The notes: generated by a model not told the origin, from the letters alone. DNA of 40,893 nucleotides from Chloroflexota bacterium (GCA_009841405.1 VXLV01000105.1:1-40893), one strand, 5' to 3'; positions 23,269 through 31,975 are shown, numbered from the stretch's first letter. Made by a program: numbers and translations.

Positions 23269-24846
23269 ATGCAACTGACCGGCCAAAACTACATTGCAGG
23301 CGCGCTATCGGCGGAGGGCGCCGATACGTTCTTCAGCGTCGATCCACGTGATAAATCGAGCGGGGACTTGCCTTTCCACAACGCCACCCGCGACGAGGTC
23401 GACCGCGCGGTCAGCGCTGCCGTCTCCGCCTTCGACGAGATCCGCCGCTTTCCCTCGAGCAAGATCGCTGAATTCCTCGACGAAGTCGCCGCCCAGATCG
23501 AAGCGCTGGGCGATGACCTGCTGCACACCGCCGACCGCGAGACCGGGCTCGGCTTGCCGCGCTTGACCGGCGAACGCGCGCGCACGACCGGGCAAATCCG
23601 CTCATTCGCCGCGCTGCTGCGCGATGGCGCTTACTTGCGCGCCATCATCAATAGCGAGGCGCCGGGCCAGCCCGCCATCAAGCAGATGCAATTCCCGCTG
23701 GGACCGGCGGCGATATTCGCCGCCAGCAACTTCCCTTTCGCTTTCGCCGTCGCCGGCGGGGACAGCGCCTCGGCCTTAGCCGCCGGCTGCCCCATTGTCG
23801 TCAAGGCGCACCCGGGCCACCCGGCCACCTCCGAACTGTTCGCGCGGGCCATCTCAGCCGCGGTCGAAACGCAGGGCTTTCCCGCCGGAACCTTCTCCAT
23901 GCTGCAGGGCAGCGGCATTGATGTCGGGGGGTGGCTGGTGGAGCACGACGGCATTGAAGCGGTCGGCTTCACCGGCAGCTTGCGCGGCGGCCGCGCCATT
24001 CACGATATCGCCGCGCGCCGTCCCCGTCCCATCCCCGTCTATGCCGAGATGGGCAGCGTCAATCCGGTGGTCATCACCCAGGCCGCTCTGGCCGCGCGCG
24101 CCGACGAAATCGCCGAGGGTCTCGTCGGGTCCGTGACGATGGGCACAGGGCAATTCTGCACCAATCCCGGCTTGATCCTGCTGGAAGACAGCGGCGCCTC
24201 GCGCGATTTCATCGCTTCCGTGTCCGACCAGATGGGCGCGGCGCCTGCCGGCGTCCTGCTGAACCAGGCGGTCGCGTCCGGCCTGGATAGCGCAGTCAGC
24301 CAAACCGCCGCCAACGCGCGCATTGAGGTCTTGACCGGTGGCGACCCCGCCGCCGACGGCGACGCCTTCGGCTACAGCAATACCGTCATGCAGACCAGCG
24401 CCGCCGCCATCCGCGCCGATGATCGCCTGCAAGTCGAGCACTTCGGGCCGGTGACGCTCTTCGTGCTCTGCGACGACAGCGCCGACTTGCGCGCTACGGT
24501 GGGCGCGCTGGAAGGCAACTTGACCGCTACGGTGCATGCCGAGGCCAGCGAGCTGGGGGACATCGGCGACCTGCTGCATCAACTGCGCGAGAAGGCCGGG
24601 CGCGTCATCTGGAACGGCTTTCCAACAGGAGTCGCGGTCGTGCCCGCTATGCAGCACGGCGGTCCCTATCCCGCCACGACGGCGCCGGGCACGACTTCCG
24701 TCGGCACAAACGCCATCTACCGCTTCATGCGCCCCATCGCCTTCCAGAATGTGCCGGACGCGCTGCTGCCGCCGGCATTGCAGGACGGGAATCCGCTGGG
24801 GATTCTGCGGCTGGTGGATGGGGTGTATACGACTGGGGTGGTGTAA
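23269..24846 (+). CDS. 2,5-dioxovalerate (alpha-ketoglutaric semialdehyde) dehydrogenase-type aldehyde dehydrogenase
   Basis: A 525-residue ALDH with catalytic Cys297 (GTGQFCTNPGL) and Glu260 in YAEMGSVNPVV, which is the form typical of alpha-ketoglutaric semialdehyde dehydrogenases. Other blocks are FPFAFAVAGGDSASALAAG, VVKAHPGHPATS, VGFTGSLRGGR and a C-terminal FPTGVAVVPAMQHGGPYPAT, all hallmark segments of this subfamily. It oxidises 2,5-dioxopentanoate to 2-oxoglutarate with NAD(P)+, the last step of non-phosphorylative pentose, glucarate and hydroxyproline routes. The ATG at 23269 follows CAGGAG by eight bases. A DapA-family gene precedes it, fitting consecutive steps. Confidence 0.92.
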   Translation: MQLTGQNYIAGALSAEGADTFFSVDPRDKSSGDLPFHNATRDEVDRAVSAAVSAFDEIRRFPSSKIAEFLDEVAAQIEALGDDLLHTADRETGLGLPRLTGERARTTGQIRSFAALLRDGAYLRAIINSEAPGQPAIKQMQFPLGPAAIFAASNFPFAFAVAGGDSASALAAGCPIVVKAHPGHPATSELFARAISAAVETQGFPAGTFSMLQGSGIDVGGWLVEHDGIEAVGFTGSLRGGRAIHDIAARRPRPIPVYAEMGSVNPVVITQAALAARADEIAEGLVGSVTMGTGQFCTNPGLILLEDSGASRDFIASVSDQMGAAPAGVLLNQAVASGLDSAVSQTAANARIEVLTGGDPAADGDAFGYSNTVMQTSAAAIRADDRLQVEHFGPVTLFVLCDDSADLRATVGALEGNLTATVHAEASELGDIGDLLHQLREKAGRVIWNGFPTGVAVVPAMQHGGPYPATTAPGTTSVGTNAIYRFMRPIAFQNVPDALLPPALQDGNPLGILRLVDGVYTTGVV

Positions 24847-24944
24847 TCCAGGCCTTAGAGGCATATAACTTGCGACGACAGAGCTTTCCGCTCACGGCTA
24901 GATACGCATGTCAAAATGAAACAATAGGGAGATAGGGTACTGTA

Positions 24945-25925
24945 GTGGCACATTGGCGAGTATTGTTCAGCTTGGAGAGTTGGGAGGAATTCATCAAGCG
25001 CGGCGCAAACGTAATGGGTTTTTCCGAAAAGAAGTGGTCAATGGTTCAAAAGATACAGCCCGGTGATCAGCTTCTGTGTTATATGATCAAGCAGAAGTGT
25101 TTCTTCGCCATTCTGCAGGTAACAGGAAAGCCGTTTCACAGTACCGACAGAATTTCGGAAGACGGAGATTATCCGGCGCGAGTAAGCGTTATAGTAGTGC
25201 TCGATTTGAAGCCGGAGATGGCAGTACCTGTCGTCGGATTAATTGGCGAGTTGTCGTACCTACCTTTTGAGAGTTCAAAGTCGTGGGGTGTCCACTTCAG
25301 AGGATTACCAAAACCGGAAAGTAAGGCCGATGCTGATAAGATAGTTGCTGCCTTGCAAGTTGCCAAAGGGTCGAATGGGCCTCTGTCCAAAACGCCTGTA
25401 AAACACAGCCATGATGAAATTCAGTGGCTTCTGCTGTCACTCGGAAACGCCATAAAACTGGATCTGTGGGTAGCAAAAAATGATCGACATAGGTCTTTTC
25501 AAGGCAACGAGTTTTCTGAGTTTCCAAAGCTCCGAAGCAGACTTCCCATCCAATTTGATTTGGCAACTCAGCGTACAATAGAGCTAATTGATGTCTTGTG
25601 GCTTAAGGGCAACAGCATTATTGCCGCGTTTGAAATTGAGCATACGACTTCAATCTATTCCGGGATTCTAAGAATGTCCGATTTGTTAGCGCAGCAACCT
25701 AACATCAATATTGACCTCTATATCGTTGCGCCGGACGTTCGTCGCGATAAGGTGAAGACTGAAATCAATCGTCCTACGTTTAGGAATCTTGGACTGCCCC
25801 GACACTGTCGCTACATCGGCTATTCGAAACTCACGAAGAAAATAGAGCAGGCGAAACGCGGCGGTTTCCTGCATCATCTTAACCACACGATTCTGGACGA
25901 GTTAGCCGAAAGATTGACCAACTGA
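24945..25925 (+). CDS. EVE/PUA-like domain fused to PD-(D/E)XK-type nuclease domain, putative modification-dependent restriction factor
   Basis: A 326-residue two-domain protein. Residues 1-140 look like an EVE (PUA-like) domain: HWRVLFSLESWEEF, the IQPGDQLLCYMIKQ strand-turn with Asp41, FFAILQVTGKPF, a Trp at 114 and a closing SKADADKIVAAL helix. EVE/YTH-like folds bind modified bases. Residues 150-326 resemble a PD-(D/E)XK nuclease-like domain: HSHDEIQWLLLSLGNAI, RSFQGNEF, then IDVLWL with Asp216, and AAFEIEHTTSIYSGILRM with Glu230 and Glu232. The GTG start has GGGAGATAGGG upstream. A terminator follows at 25925-25955. Codon use is visibly AT-richer than its neighbours, with many ATA, AGA and TTA codons, suggesting transfer. 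Cleavage of modified foreign DNA is inferred, not shown. Confidence 0.75.
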   Translation: MAHWRVLFSLESWEEFIKRGANVMGFSEKKWSMVQKIQPGDQLLCYMIKQKCFFAILQVTGKPFHSTDRISEDGDYPARVSVIVVLDLKPEMAVPVVGLIGELSYLPFESSKSWGVHFRGLPKPESKADADKIVAALQVAKGSNGPLSKTPVKHSHDEIQWLLLSLGNAIKLDLWVAKNDRHRSFQGNEFSEFPKLRSRLPIQFDLATQRTIELIDVLWLKGNSIIAAFEIEHTTSIYSGILRMSDLLAQQPNINIDLYIVAPDVRRDKVKTEINRPTFRNLGLPRHCRYIGYSKLTKKIEQAKRGGFLHHLNHTILDELAERLTN

Positions 25926-25955
25926 AACAGCCCCATCGTCTGATGAGGCTGTTTT
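25925..25955 (+). terminator. Bidirectional intrinsic terminator
   Basis: AAACAGCC (25925-25932) pairs with GGCTGTTT (25947-25954); after one mismatch CATC pairs with GATG around the loop GTCT. The plus strand ends in TTTT and the minus strand in TTT, so it can serve both the nuclease gene and the convergent small gene. Confidence 0.65.
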
Positions 25956-25980
25956 CGCTGTTCCAAGTATTTTGCGGCAG

Positions 25981-26328
25981 TTACTTCAAGACCGCCACCA
26001 GCACGGCGATGATGCTGATTAAGAATGGCAGCGCGTACTTGAGCGTGTCGACCGCGCCTCTGAAACGGCTTTCCTTCTCGCGCAGCTCGCGGATTTCGCC
26101 GCCATGTCTACGGAGTTCTTCGTTTTGTCTGTTTAAAGTGTCGCCGAATTGATCGAAGGTCGAGCGGAACTCTTCTGTCTGCGCTCGTATCGCGCTCTGG
26201 ACTTCGGTACGGATGTAATCCATGATTTCAACCTTGAATTCCGCGAGATCAGCTTTTGTGGCCAAGGACTTCATCTCGCCTTCAATGGTCGAGATTCGCC
26301 GTTCATGATCGTTGTTAAGTTCCGCCAT
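25981..26328 (-). CDS. Small coiled-coil protein with C-terminal membrane anchor
   Basis: A 115-residue protein of unknown function. Residues 1-90 are highly charged and helical (ERRISTIEGEMKSLATKADL, TEVQSAIRAQTEEF, GGEIRELREKESRF) and likely form a coiled coil. The last 20 residues (YALPFLISIIAVLVAVLK) form one membrane helix, making it a tail-anchored-like protein. I chose the ATG at 26328; a GTG at 26361 would add 11 residues. It converges on the EVE-nuclease gene across a shared terminator and could be part of the same inserted island. Similar small coiled-coil anchors occur in phage and genomic islands, so this is weak evidence for a functional link. Confidence 0.65.
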   Translation of the reverse strand: MAELNNDHERRISTIEGEMKSLATKADLAEFKVEIMDYIRTEVQSAIRAQTEEFRSTFDQFGDTLNRQNEELRRHGGEIRELREKESRFRGAVDTLKYALPFLISIIAVLVAVLK

Positions 26329-26430
26329 AGTGGATTCCAGTGAGTTTTGAGCCAATTCCACGCTGCCACTATTTTATCACAACTCACAATGAATTGGTCA
26401 AGAAATCCACGGCCAAGGGCGTACGCAAAA

Positions 26431-26477
26431 CGGGCGACTCACAGGGTCGCGTAGACACTGACCGTCAGTCGCCCCTA
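26431..26477. repeat. Degenerate GGGCGAC palindrome pair (copy 6)
   Basis: The left arm GGGCGACTCACAGGGTCGC is eroded, the right arm contains ACTGAC C GTCAGT (26457-26469), and the end is GTCGCCCCTAC. It is directly followed by a CACAGAGG-family repeat. Confidence 0.65.
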
Positions 26478-26482
26478 CAAAA

Positions 26483-26509
26483 CCTCTGTGCCCTCTGTGC
26501 CTCTGTGGT
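26483..26509. repeat. CACAGAGG-family repeat (inverse orientation)
   Basis: CCTCTGTGCCCTCTGTGCC then TCTGTGGT. It ends four bases from the acetyl-CoA synthetase stop codon and sits next to the GGGCGAC repeat, so the two families share an insertion region. Confidence 0.75.
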
Positions 26510-26512
26510 GAA

Positions 26513-28420
26513 TCAATCCTCCAGCGTGCTCAGATCCCCCAGCGGCTGGCCCAGCGCCTGCGCCTTGAGCACGCGCCGCATGATCTTGCCGCTGCGCGTC
26601 TTCGGCAAGCCCGCCACAAACTCGATCTGCGCCGGCACCGCGATCGGACCCACCTCATGCCGCACATGTGCCTTGAGCTCCGCCTCCAGCGCTTCCGAGC
26701 CGTCCACGCCTTCCACTAAAATGCAATAGGCGAAGATCTTGTTGCCGCGCAATTCGTCCGGGATGCCGATCACCGCCGACTCCGCCACCGCGCTGTGGCT
26801 GACCAGGCCCGACTCGACCTCCGCCGTGCCCAGCCGATAGCCGCTCACTTTCAGCACATCGTCGTTGCGGCCGATCACCCACAGGTAGCCGTCTTCGTCG
26901 CGCCGCGCCGTATCGCCGGCCAGATACCAGCCTTGCGCGCGATACTTCTCCCAATACTGGCTGATGAAGCGTTCGTCATCGCCGTAAACGGTGCGGATCA
27001 TGCTCGGCCAGGGGGACTTGATGACCAGGTTGCCGTCCTCGTTGTCGCCGACCGGGGCGCCGTCGTCATCGACGATATCGACCTCGATACCGGGGAAGGG
27101 ACGCGTGGCGCTGCCCGGTTTCAAACCCACCGAGGGCAGCGGCGTGATCATGAAGCCGCCGGTCTCCGTCTGCCACCAGGTGTCGATAATGGGGCAGCGT
27201 TCCCCCCCGATGACGCGGTGATACCAGCGCCAGGCTTCGGGGTTGATCGGTTCGCCGACCGAGCCCAGCAAGCGCAGGCTGCTCAAGTCGTGCCGGGCGG
27301 GCCAGGCTTCGCCGAAGCGCATCAAGCCGCGGATGGCAGTGGGCGCGGTGTAGAGTATCGTCACGCCGTAATCGGCCACGATCTTCCACCAGCGGTCGGG
27401 GTAGGGATATGTCGGCGCGCCTTCGTAGATGATGCTGGTCGCGCCCAGAATCAGCGGCGCGTAGACGATATAGCTGTGCCCGGTGATCCAGCCAGGGTCA
27501 GCCGCGCACCACCAGCGGTCTTCTTCTTTGATGTCGAAGGCCCATTCCAGCGTGGTCGCAGTATAGACCTGATAGCCGCCGTGCGTATGCAGCACGCCTT
27601 TGGGTTTGCCGGTCGTGCCGCTGGTGTACAAGATGAAGAGCGGGTCTTCGGCGTCCATGACCTCGGTTTCGGCTTGCGTCGAGGCGATGGGCAGCGCCAT
27701 CAAATCGTGATACCAGTAGTCGCGGCCCGATTCCATGGCGATGTCGTGCCCGGTGCGCTTGACGACGATCACCGTCTCCACCACCGGCGAGCGTTGCACC
27801 GCTTCGTCCACGGTGTCCTTGAGGCGCACGATTTTGCCGCGCAGCCAGGCGCCGTCGCAGGTGATCAGAACTTTGCTCTGCGCGTCCTCGATGCGGCTGG
27901 CCAGCGCCTGCTCCGAGAAGCCGCCATAGACCACGCTGTGGGGCGCGCCGACTTTGGCGCAAGCCAGCATGGCGATCGCGATCTCCGGCACGCGGCCCAT
28001 GTAAATGGTGACACGGTCGCCTTTCTTGACGCCCATGCCGCGCAGCACGTTGGCGAATTTATTGACTTCCTGCCACAGCCGCCAATAGGACAGCGAGAGC
28101 TTTTCGCCGTCTTCGCCCTCCCAGATGATCGCCAGCTTGTTGCGCCGCCAGGACTTCACGTGGCGGTCCAGGGCGTTGAGGACCATATTGGTCTTGCCGC
28201 CGACAAACCACTTGTAGAAGGGCTTGCTGCTGTCATCGAGGACCTGGTCCCACTTCTGATACCACTCGAGCGCTTCCGCGCGCTTGGCCCAAAAGGCGGC
28301 CGGGTCCTGGCGCGCCAAGTCATACACCGCCTCGTAGTCAGGCACGTTCGCCTGCGCCACCATTTCCGCCGTCGGGCGATACCATTCGCTGGTTGGAGGG
28401 GTAAAACCTTGCTCGGCCAT
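26513..28420 (-). CDS. acsA: Acetyl-CoA synthetase (AMP-forming)
   Basis: A 635-residue acyl-adenylate enzyme that makes acetyl-CoA from acetate, ATP and CoA. Visible motifs are the N-terminal ACAS domain ([23 protein letters not shown]), [21 protein letters not shown] (P-loop), [25 protein letters not shown], the hinge region [20 protein letters not shown], and the acetylatable Lys region [10 protein letters not shown]. The usual VSGHR is VSGYR here, a small change near the active site. The ATG at 28420 follows AAGGAG, and a near-consensus promoter lies at 28471-28498. Length is normal; a related short-chain acid such as propionate is possible. Confidence 0.94.
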   Translation of the reverse strand: MAEQGFTPPTSEWYRPTAEMVAQANVPDYEAVYDLARQDPAAFWAKRAEALEWYQKWDQVLDDSSKPFYKWFVGGKTNMVLNALDRHVKSWRRNKLAIIWEGEDGEKLSLSYWRLWQEVNKFANVLRGMGVKKGDRVTIYMGRVPEIAIAMLACAKVGAPHSVVYGGFSEQALASRIEDAQSKVLITCDGAWLRGKIVRLKDTVDEAVQRSPVVETVIVVKRTGHDIAMESGRDYWYHDLMALPIASTQAETEVMDAEDPLFILYTSGTTGKPKGVLHTHGGYQVYTATTLEWAFDIKEEDRWWCAADPGWITGHSYIVYAPLILGATSIIYEGAPTYPYPDRWWKIVADYGVTILYTAPTAIRGLMRFGEAWPARHDLSSLRLLGSVGEPINPEAWRWYHRVIGGERCPIIDTWWQTETGGFMITPLPSVGLKPGSATRPFPGIEVDIVDDDGAPVGDNEDGNLVIKSPWPSMIRTVYGDDERFISQYWEKYRAQGWYLAGDTARRDEDGYLWVIGRNDDVLKVSGYRLGTAEVESGLVSHSAVAESAVIGIPDELRGNKIFAYCILVEGVDGSEALEAELKAHVRHEVGPIAVPAQIEFVAGLPKTRSGKIMRRVLKAQALGQPLGDLSTLED

Positions 28421-28470
28421 AGGGAACTCCTTCAGGTCATATCTCTTGCTGGCGAATTCGTAGCGCCCAT

Positions 28471-28498
28471 TATAGACCATTGACGCCCCATGTCGAAT
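28471..28498 (-). promoter_or_regulatory. Promoter for acsA
   Basis: On the minus strand a perfect -10 TATAAT (28471-28476) lies 16 bases from a -35 TCGACA (28493-28498). The start of transcription would be about 44 bases before the ATG. Confidence 0.65.
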
Positions 28499-28579
28499 GC
28501 CGCGCGTATGCCCGCTTGCGCAGTTCCGCTCGCTTCAGTTACACTCCGAAATTGTGGCCCGGGTAAAGGAACCTTAACG

Positions 28580-29350
28580 ATGAAGCTCTCACGACTGTTC
28601 GCATTGTTCGCTATACTGCCCGCGACCGCGTTGCTTGGCGGATTGCTGATGATAGTCATGGCTGACGAAATCGCTTGGGGATACAAAGGAAATACAGGTC
28701 CAGGCTATTGGTTCGAGCTGGCGCCGGATTTTGCGTTGTGCGGCGAAGGCAAGGCGCAATCGCCCATCGACATTCGCGACGCTGTCGAAACCGATCTGGT
28801 AGATATTGATTTTCACTACGGCGAAGCGGCAAGCGCTATCGTCAACAACGGGCATACCATTCAAGTGGATGTGGCCGCGGGCAGCGCCATCGTCTACAAC
28901 GGCATCGGCTACGACCTGCTGCAATTCCACTTCCACGCGCCTAGCGAGCACACCATCGCAGGCGAGGCGGCGCCGATGGAAGTCCATTTTGTGCACAGCG
29001 ATCCAAATTCGGGCGCGCTTGCGGTAGTCGGCGTGTTGCTGACGGCGGGCGAAGCGGACAACGAAGCGTATGCCCCGGTCCTGGATGCGATGCCGGCAGA
29101 AGTCGGCGAGCCGCAAGCGCTGTCGTCGCCGCTGGCCCTGGACGCGCTCCTGCCCGAAGCGAAGGGCTACTACGCCTACCAAGGCTCGCTGACCACGCCG
29201 CCCTGCAGCGAAGTCGTCCGCTGGCTCTTGCTCGATACGCCGGTGGCATTGTCCGTCGAACAGATAGCCGCCTACACCAGTCTCTACGACAGCAACGCGC
29301 GGCCCGTCCAGCCCCTGGGCAAGCGCGACCTGCTGCACACGCGCCGCTAA
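28580..29350 (+). CDS. Exported alpha-class carbonic anhydrase
   Basis: A 256-residue zinc enzyme for CO2/bicarbonate interconversion outside the cytoplasm. An N-terminal hydrophobic segment (LFALFAILPATALLGGLLMI) acts as signal or anchor. The alpha-CA pattern is complete: QSPIDIR, proton-shuttle His in VNNGHTIQV, zinc ligands His117 and His119 (FHFHAPSEH) and His136 (EVHFVH), and the Thr gate region YQGSLTTPPCSEVVRW. The ATG at 28580 follows AAAGGAA. Its stop codon overlaps the convergent regulator's stop by three bases. Divergent acsA is not obviously linked in function. Confidence 0.94.
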   Translation: MKLSRLFALFAILPATALLGGLLMIVMADEIAWGYKGNTGPGYWFELAPDFALCGEGKAQSPIDIRDAVETDLVDIDFHYGEAASAIVNNGHTIQVDVAAGSAIVYNGIGYDLLQFHFHAPSEHTIAGEAAPMEVHFVHSDPNSGALAVVGVLLTAGEADNEAYAPVLDAMPAEVGEPQALSSPLALDALLPEAKGYYAYQGSLTTPPCSEVVRWLLLDTPVALSVEQIAAYTSLYDSNARPVQPLGKRDLLHTRR

Positions 29351-30372
29351 GCCGAGTTGCCGGGCCTGTCGCTGCTTTCGCGGACGACGAGCTCGCAAGG
29401 CATCACAACTTGGACCGGCGTGTCATGTGGCTTCTTGATGATGCTGTGCAGCCTTTGCATGGCGATATGCCCCATGGACAGGCGTTCGTTGGTCACGGTG
29501 GTCAAGGCCGGCGCCGGATAAACGTCAGGCGGCATATCGTCGAAGCCGACGATGCTGATATCTTGCGGAACGCGCAAGCCCGCTTCCCTTATGGCGGGTA
29601 TGGCGCCCAGCGCCGTGCGGTCGCTGACCGCGAAGACGGCAGTCGGGGGTTCGCCACGGGACAGCAGCGCTTTCATTTCGCGATAACCTTTGTTGGGCAC
29701 GCCGCTGGACAAGGGGCGCTGGACGAGTTCCGTATCGACGCCGAGGCCGGCGTCGATCAAGGCGTTGAGGCAACCATGATAACGCTCGGTCAGGCTCTTG
29801 TATTTCCGCGGTCCCTGGATGACGGCGATACGCCGATGTCCCATGTCGATCAGGTGCCGGGTCGCCAGATACGCGCCGCGATAATTGTCGACGACAACGC
29901 TGTTCAAGGGTTGCAGATCGCTCTGATTGTCGACCGTGACCAGGGGCATGCCGCTGCTGATGATGAGCCGGAGCAGCGGGTCGGTGATATCGCCGCCGCC
30001 CAGGGCCAGCAAGCCCTCGATTGAACCTTCCGCCACCAGACGCGGCAAGGTCTCAGTCGGCTCGTCTATCACGCTGACCGCGATGCTATAGCCGAGGCCT
30101 TCCGCTTCTCGTTGTATGCCGCTTGTCACATCGGCGTAGAAGATATCGCCGGTCAAAAGCTTGGGCAGCTTCTCGACCAGCACGCCGATGAAGCTCGTTG
30201 CTTGCTGCCTGGGTCTGCTGGCGCGCGGCACGTAGCCCAGTTCGTCAATGGCGTCGGCGATGCGCCGCCGCGTCTCCAGGCCGAGCCCGGGCCGCCCGTT
30301 GAGGTACATTGACACGGCCGACGGCGAAACGCCGGCTCGCTTGGCGACATGAGAAATCGTGGGTCGCGCCAT
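29347..30372 (-). CDS. LacI-family regulator of the sugar ABC/GH116 operon
   Basis: A 341-residue LacI-family protein with the N-terminal HTH ([21 protein letters not shown]), hinge ([11 protein letters not shown]) and sugar-binding-like core ([60 protein letters not shown]). It is transcribed away from the CUT1 importer operon, and the shared 223-base region holds several copies of an 11-base palindrome, TTTTAGTAAAA or its inverse. The operator type lacks the usual central CG. By position it most likely represses the importer and GH116 genes and itself. The ligand is unknown. Confidence 0.93.
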   Translation of the reverse strand: MARPTISHVAKRAGVSPSAVSMYLNGRPGLGLETRRRIADAIDELGYVPRASRPRQQATSFIGVLVEKLPKLLTGDIFYADVTSGIQREAEGLGYSIAVSVIDEPTETLPRLVAEGSIEGLLALGGGDITDPLLRLIISSGMPLVTVDNQSDLQPLNSVVVDNYRGAYLATRHLIDMGHRRIAVIQGPRKYKSLTERYHGCLNALIDAGLGVDTELVQRPLSSGVPNKGYREMKALLSRGEPPTAVFAVSDRTALGAIPAIREAGLRVPQDISIVGFDDMPPDVYPAPALTTVTNERLSMGHIAMQRLHSIIKKPHDTPVQVVMPCELVVRESSDRPGNSA

Positions 30373-30388
30373 CGGCTGGAAATTCCGA

Positions 30389-30419
30389 GTTTACTAAAAG
30401 CACTTTGATTTTACTAAAA
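30389..30419. promoter_or_regulatory. Two TTTACTAAAA operators near the regulator start
   Basis: TTTACTAAAA (30390-30399) and TTTTACTAAAA (30409-30419) lie in the regulator's 5' leader. They match the sites at 30469-30479 and 30534-30544, so they are likely autoregulatory. Confidence 0.65.
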
Positions 30420-30468
30420 CGCCTCGCGTCTCGCCAGTGCTCAGCTAAACTTGTCATGCTGTGGCATG

Positions 30469-30479
30469 TTTTAGTAAAA
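30469..30479. promoter_or_regulatory. TTTTAGTAAAA operator, central copy
   Basis: A full copy of the 11-base palindrome between the two divergent promoters. A 14-base palindrome CATGC TGTG GCATG lies directly before it (30455-30468). Confidence 0.65.
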
Positions 30480-30491
30480 GCAGTCCCGCAG

Positions 30492-30510
30492 AATAGTAAA
30501 TTATACTAAA
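30492..30510 (-). promoter_or_regulatory. -10 region of the regulator promoter with partial operators
   Basis: On the minus strand a perfect TATAAT lies at 30500-30505; no good -35 box is seen. It is flanked by partial operators AATAGTAAA (30492-30500) and TATACTAAA (30502-30510), so the regulator would cover its own -10. Confidence 0.45.
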
Positions 30511-30525
30511 CTTCTAGCTAATCCC

Positions 30526-30554
30526 TTGACTTGTTTTAGTAAATGGTATATGCT
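30526..30554 (+). promoter_or_regulatory. Promoter of the CUT1 sugar importer operon with internal operator
   Basis: -35 TTGACT (30526-30531), a 17-base spacer and -10 TATGCT (30549-30554). The operator TTTTAGTAAAT (30534-30544) lies inside the spacer, so repressor binding would exclude RNA polymerase. The ATG follows about 35 bases after the expected start site. Confidence 0.65.
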
Positions 30555-30595
30555 CGCACTGCTAGGCAATTTAATTCGGTTAGGGAGAATCGATC

Positions 30596-31921
30596 ATGTC
30601 CAAGAGAATTACACGACGCGACTTTTTGAGGTACACCGGCATGGGCAGCGCCGCGGCCTTTGCCTCCGCTTATGGCATGCCGCTCGGCACGGCCTTCGCC
30701 CAAGCCCCGCCGACAGACATCGCCGAACATCTGGTTGTCTACAACTTCGGTGGCGCGCAGCATCAGGAGGTGTTCGCCAACGCAATCGCCCGCTTCAACG
30801 AAGTCTATCCCAACGTCACGGTGGAAGACCTTTATATTCCATCCACCGAAGGCTGGGGCGGTTTCACTACCAATATCCTCCTGCGCATCCGCAGCGGTTT
30901 GCAGACGGATGTCATCGCTATCGCTATCGAAGGCGCGCACGAGTTGATCGCTTCCGGCGCGCTGTTGCCGCTGGACGACTTCATCGCCGCGGAGCCGGCC
31001 CTGCAAGAAGTAGAAGCCGACTCTCACCCGGCGCTGGCTGCTGGTCTTGCCGGGCGCGACGGCAATACCTACTTCATCACCCGTGAGTGGAATAACATGA
31101 TTATCCACTACAACACGAACATGTTTGACGCGGCCGGCTTGGGCACGCCCGATCCCATGTGGACCTGGGACGACTTCCTCGATGCCGCGCTAACGCTCAC
31201 CACGGGCGAAGGCGGCGACAAGGTCTTCGGCTACGTCATCCCCTTCTTCTTCTTCGGCTTGCAGCCCTGGTTCCACACCAACGGCACCGGCGTCTTGAAT
31301 GACGACTGGACGCAATCCAACCTCGATGACCCCAAGATGCTTGAGTCGGTGAAGTTTATCCACTCCCTGGTGCATGAGCACGGCGTGTCGCCCGCGCCTG
31401 AAGGCACGGATATGCTGGGCCTGTTCACATCAGAACGCGCCGCTATGACAGCGTTCGGGCGTTGGACCTTCGCCAATTACATCGCCAACGACTTCCGTCA
31501 GGTCGATGTCGTGCACTGGCCGCGCAACGAAACTGGCACGACGGTCTTTGGCTCCGGCGGCTGGGCAATCACCAAGAGCGCAAATAATGTGCCGCTGGCG
31601 CTGGAACTGATCAAGGAATTCTCCAGCATCGAAACCGATGTCGATTCCATCCGCTTCGGCACCTTCATCCCGTCGCGGCGCTCTTCCGCGCTGAGCGAGC
31701 AATTCATGGCCTTCCCCGAGCATGCGAATTACTTCTGGGAGAGCCTGGACGACATCAAGCCCGTGCCGTCGCCGGCCAATTTCGCCGAAATGGCGGAGAT
31801 CTTCATGCGCCACATGGGCGACATCATGGCCAACATCGCCACGCCTGAGCAAGGCTTGGAAGCCGCCCATACTGAATTGACCGCCGCCATGGACCGCCTG
31901 GCCGAGCGGATGGGTTCGTAA
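30596..31921 (+). CDS. CUT1 sugar ABC importer, solute-binding protein (SBP_bac_1), Tat-type signal
   Basis: A 441-residue family-1 binding protein. It begins with a twin-arginine motif (TRRDFLR) and a hydrophobic stretch ending AFAQA, so export through the Tat route is likely. The mature protein has the typical VVYNFGGAQHQEVF start, IARFNEVYPNVTVE, a hinge with GRDGNTYFITREWNNMIIHYN, WTWDDFLDAALTLT, and GGWAITKSANNVPLALEL. Such proteins bind mono- or oligosaccharides. It leads the operon after a LacI-controlled promoter and is followed by a stem-loop and two permeases. The sugar is not readable; the downstream GH116 suggests a beta-linked glucoside or xyloside. Confidence 0.92.
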   Translation: MSKRITRRDFLRYTGMGSAAAFASAYGMPLGTAFAQAPPTDIAEHLVVYNFGGAQHQEVFANAIARFNEVYPNVTVEDLYIPSTEGWGGFTTNILLRIRSGLQTDVIAIAIEGAHELIASGALLPLDDFIAAEPALQEVEADSHPALAAGLAGRDGNTYFITREWNNMIIHYNTNMFDAAGLGTPDPMWTWDDFLDAALTLTTGEGGDKVFGYVIPFFFFGLQPWFHTNGTGVLNDDWTQSNLDDPKMLESVKFIHSLVHEHGVSPAPEGTDMLGLFTSERAAMTAFGRWTFANYIANDFRQVDVVHWPRNETGTTVFGSGGWAITKSANNVPLALELIKEFSSIETDVDSIRFGTFIPSRRSSALSEQFMAFPEHANYFWESLDDIKPVPSPANFAEMAEIFMRHMGDIMANIATPEQGLEAAHTELTAAMDRLAERMGS

Positions 31922-31945
31922 GCCGCTGATTTGCATAGTACACTA

Positions 31946-31975
31946 GAAGCCTGCAAGAGCAATCTTGTGGGCTTC
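31946..31975 (+). other. Intercistronic stem-loop after the binding-protein gene
   Basis: GAAGCC (31946-31951) pairs with GGCTTC (31970-31975), and CAAGA pairs with TCTTG around a GCAA tetraloop, with a TG/TG internal loop. CCTTTTC follows. It could be a leaky terminator or mRNA stabiliser that raises binding protein over permease levels. The other importer has an analogous hairpin in the same place. Confidence 0.65.

Noticed and set aside
26795..28483. 562-codon frame antisense to acsA
   Set aside because: acsA motifs, start site and promoter are clear on the minus strand, and the opposite frame has no recognisable domain.
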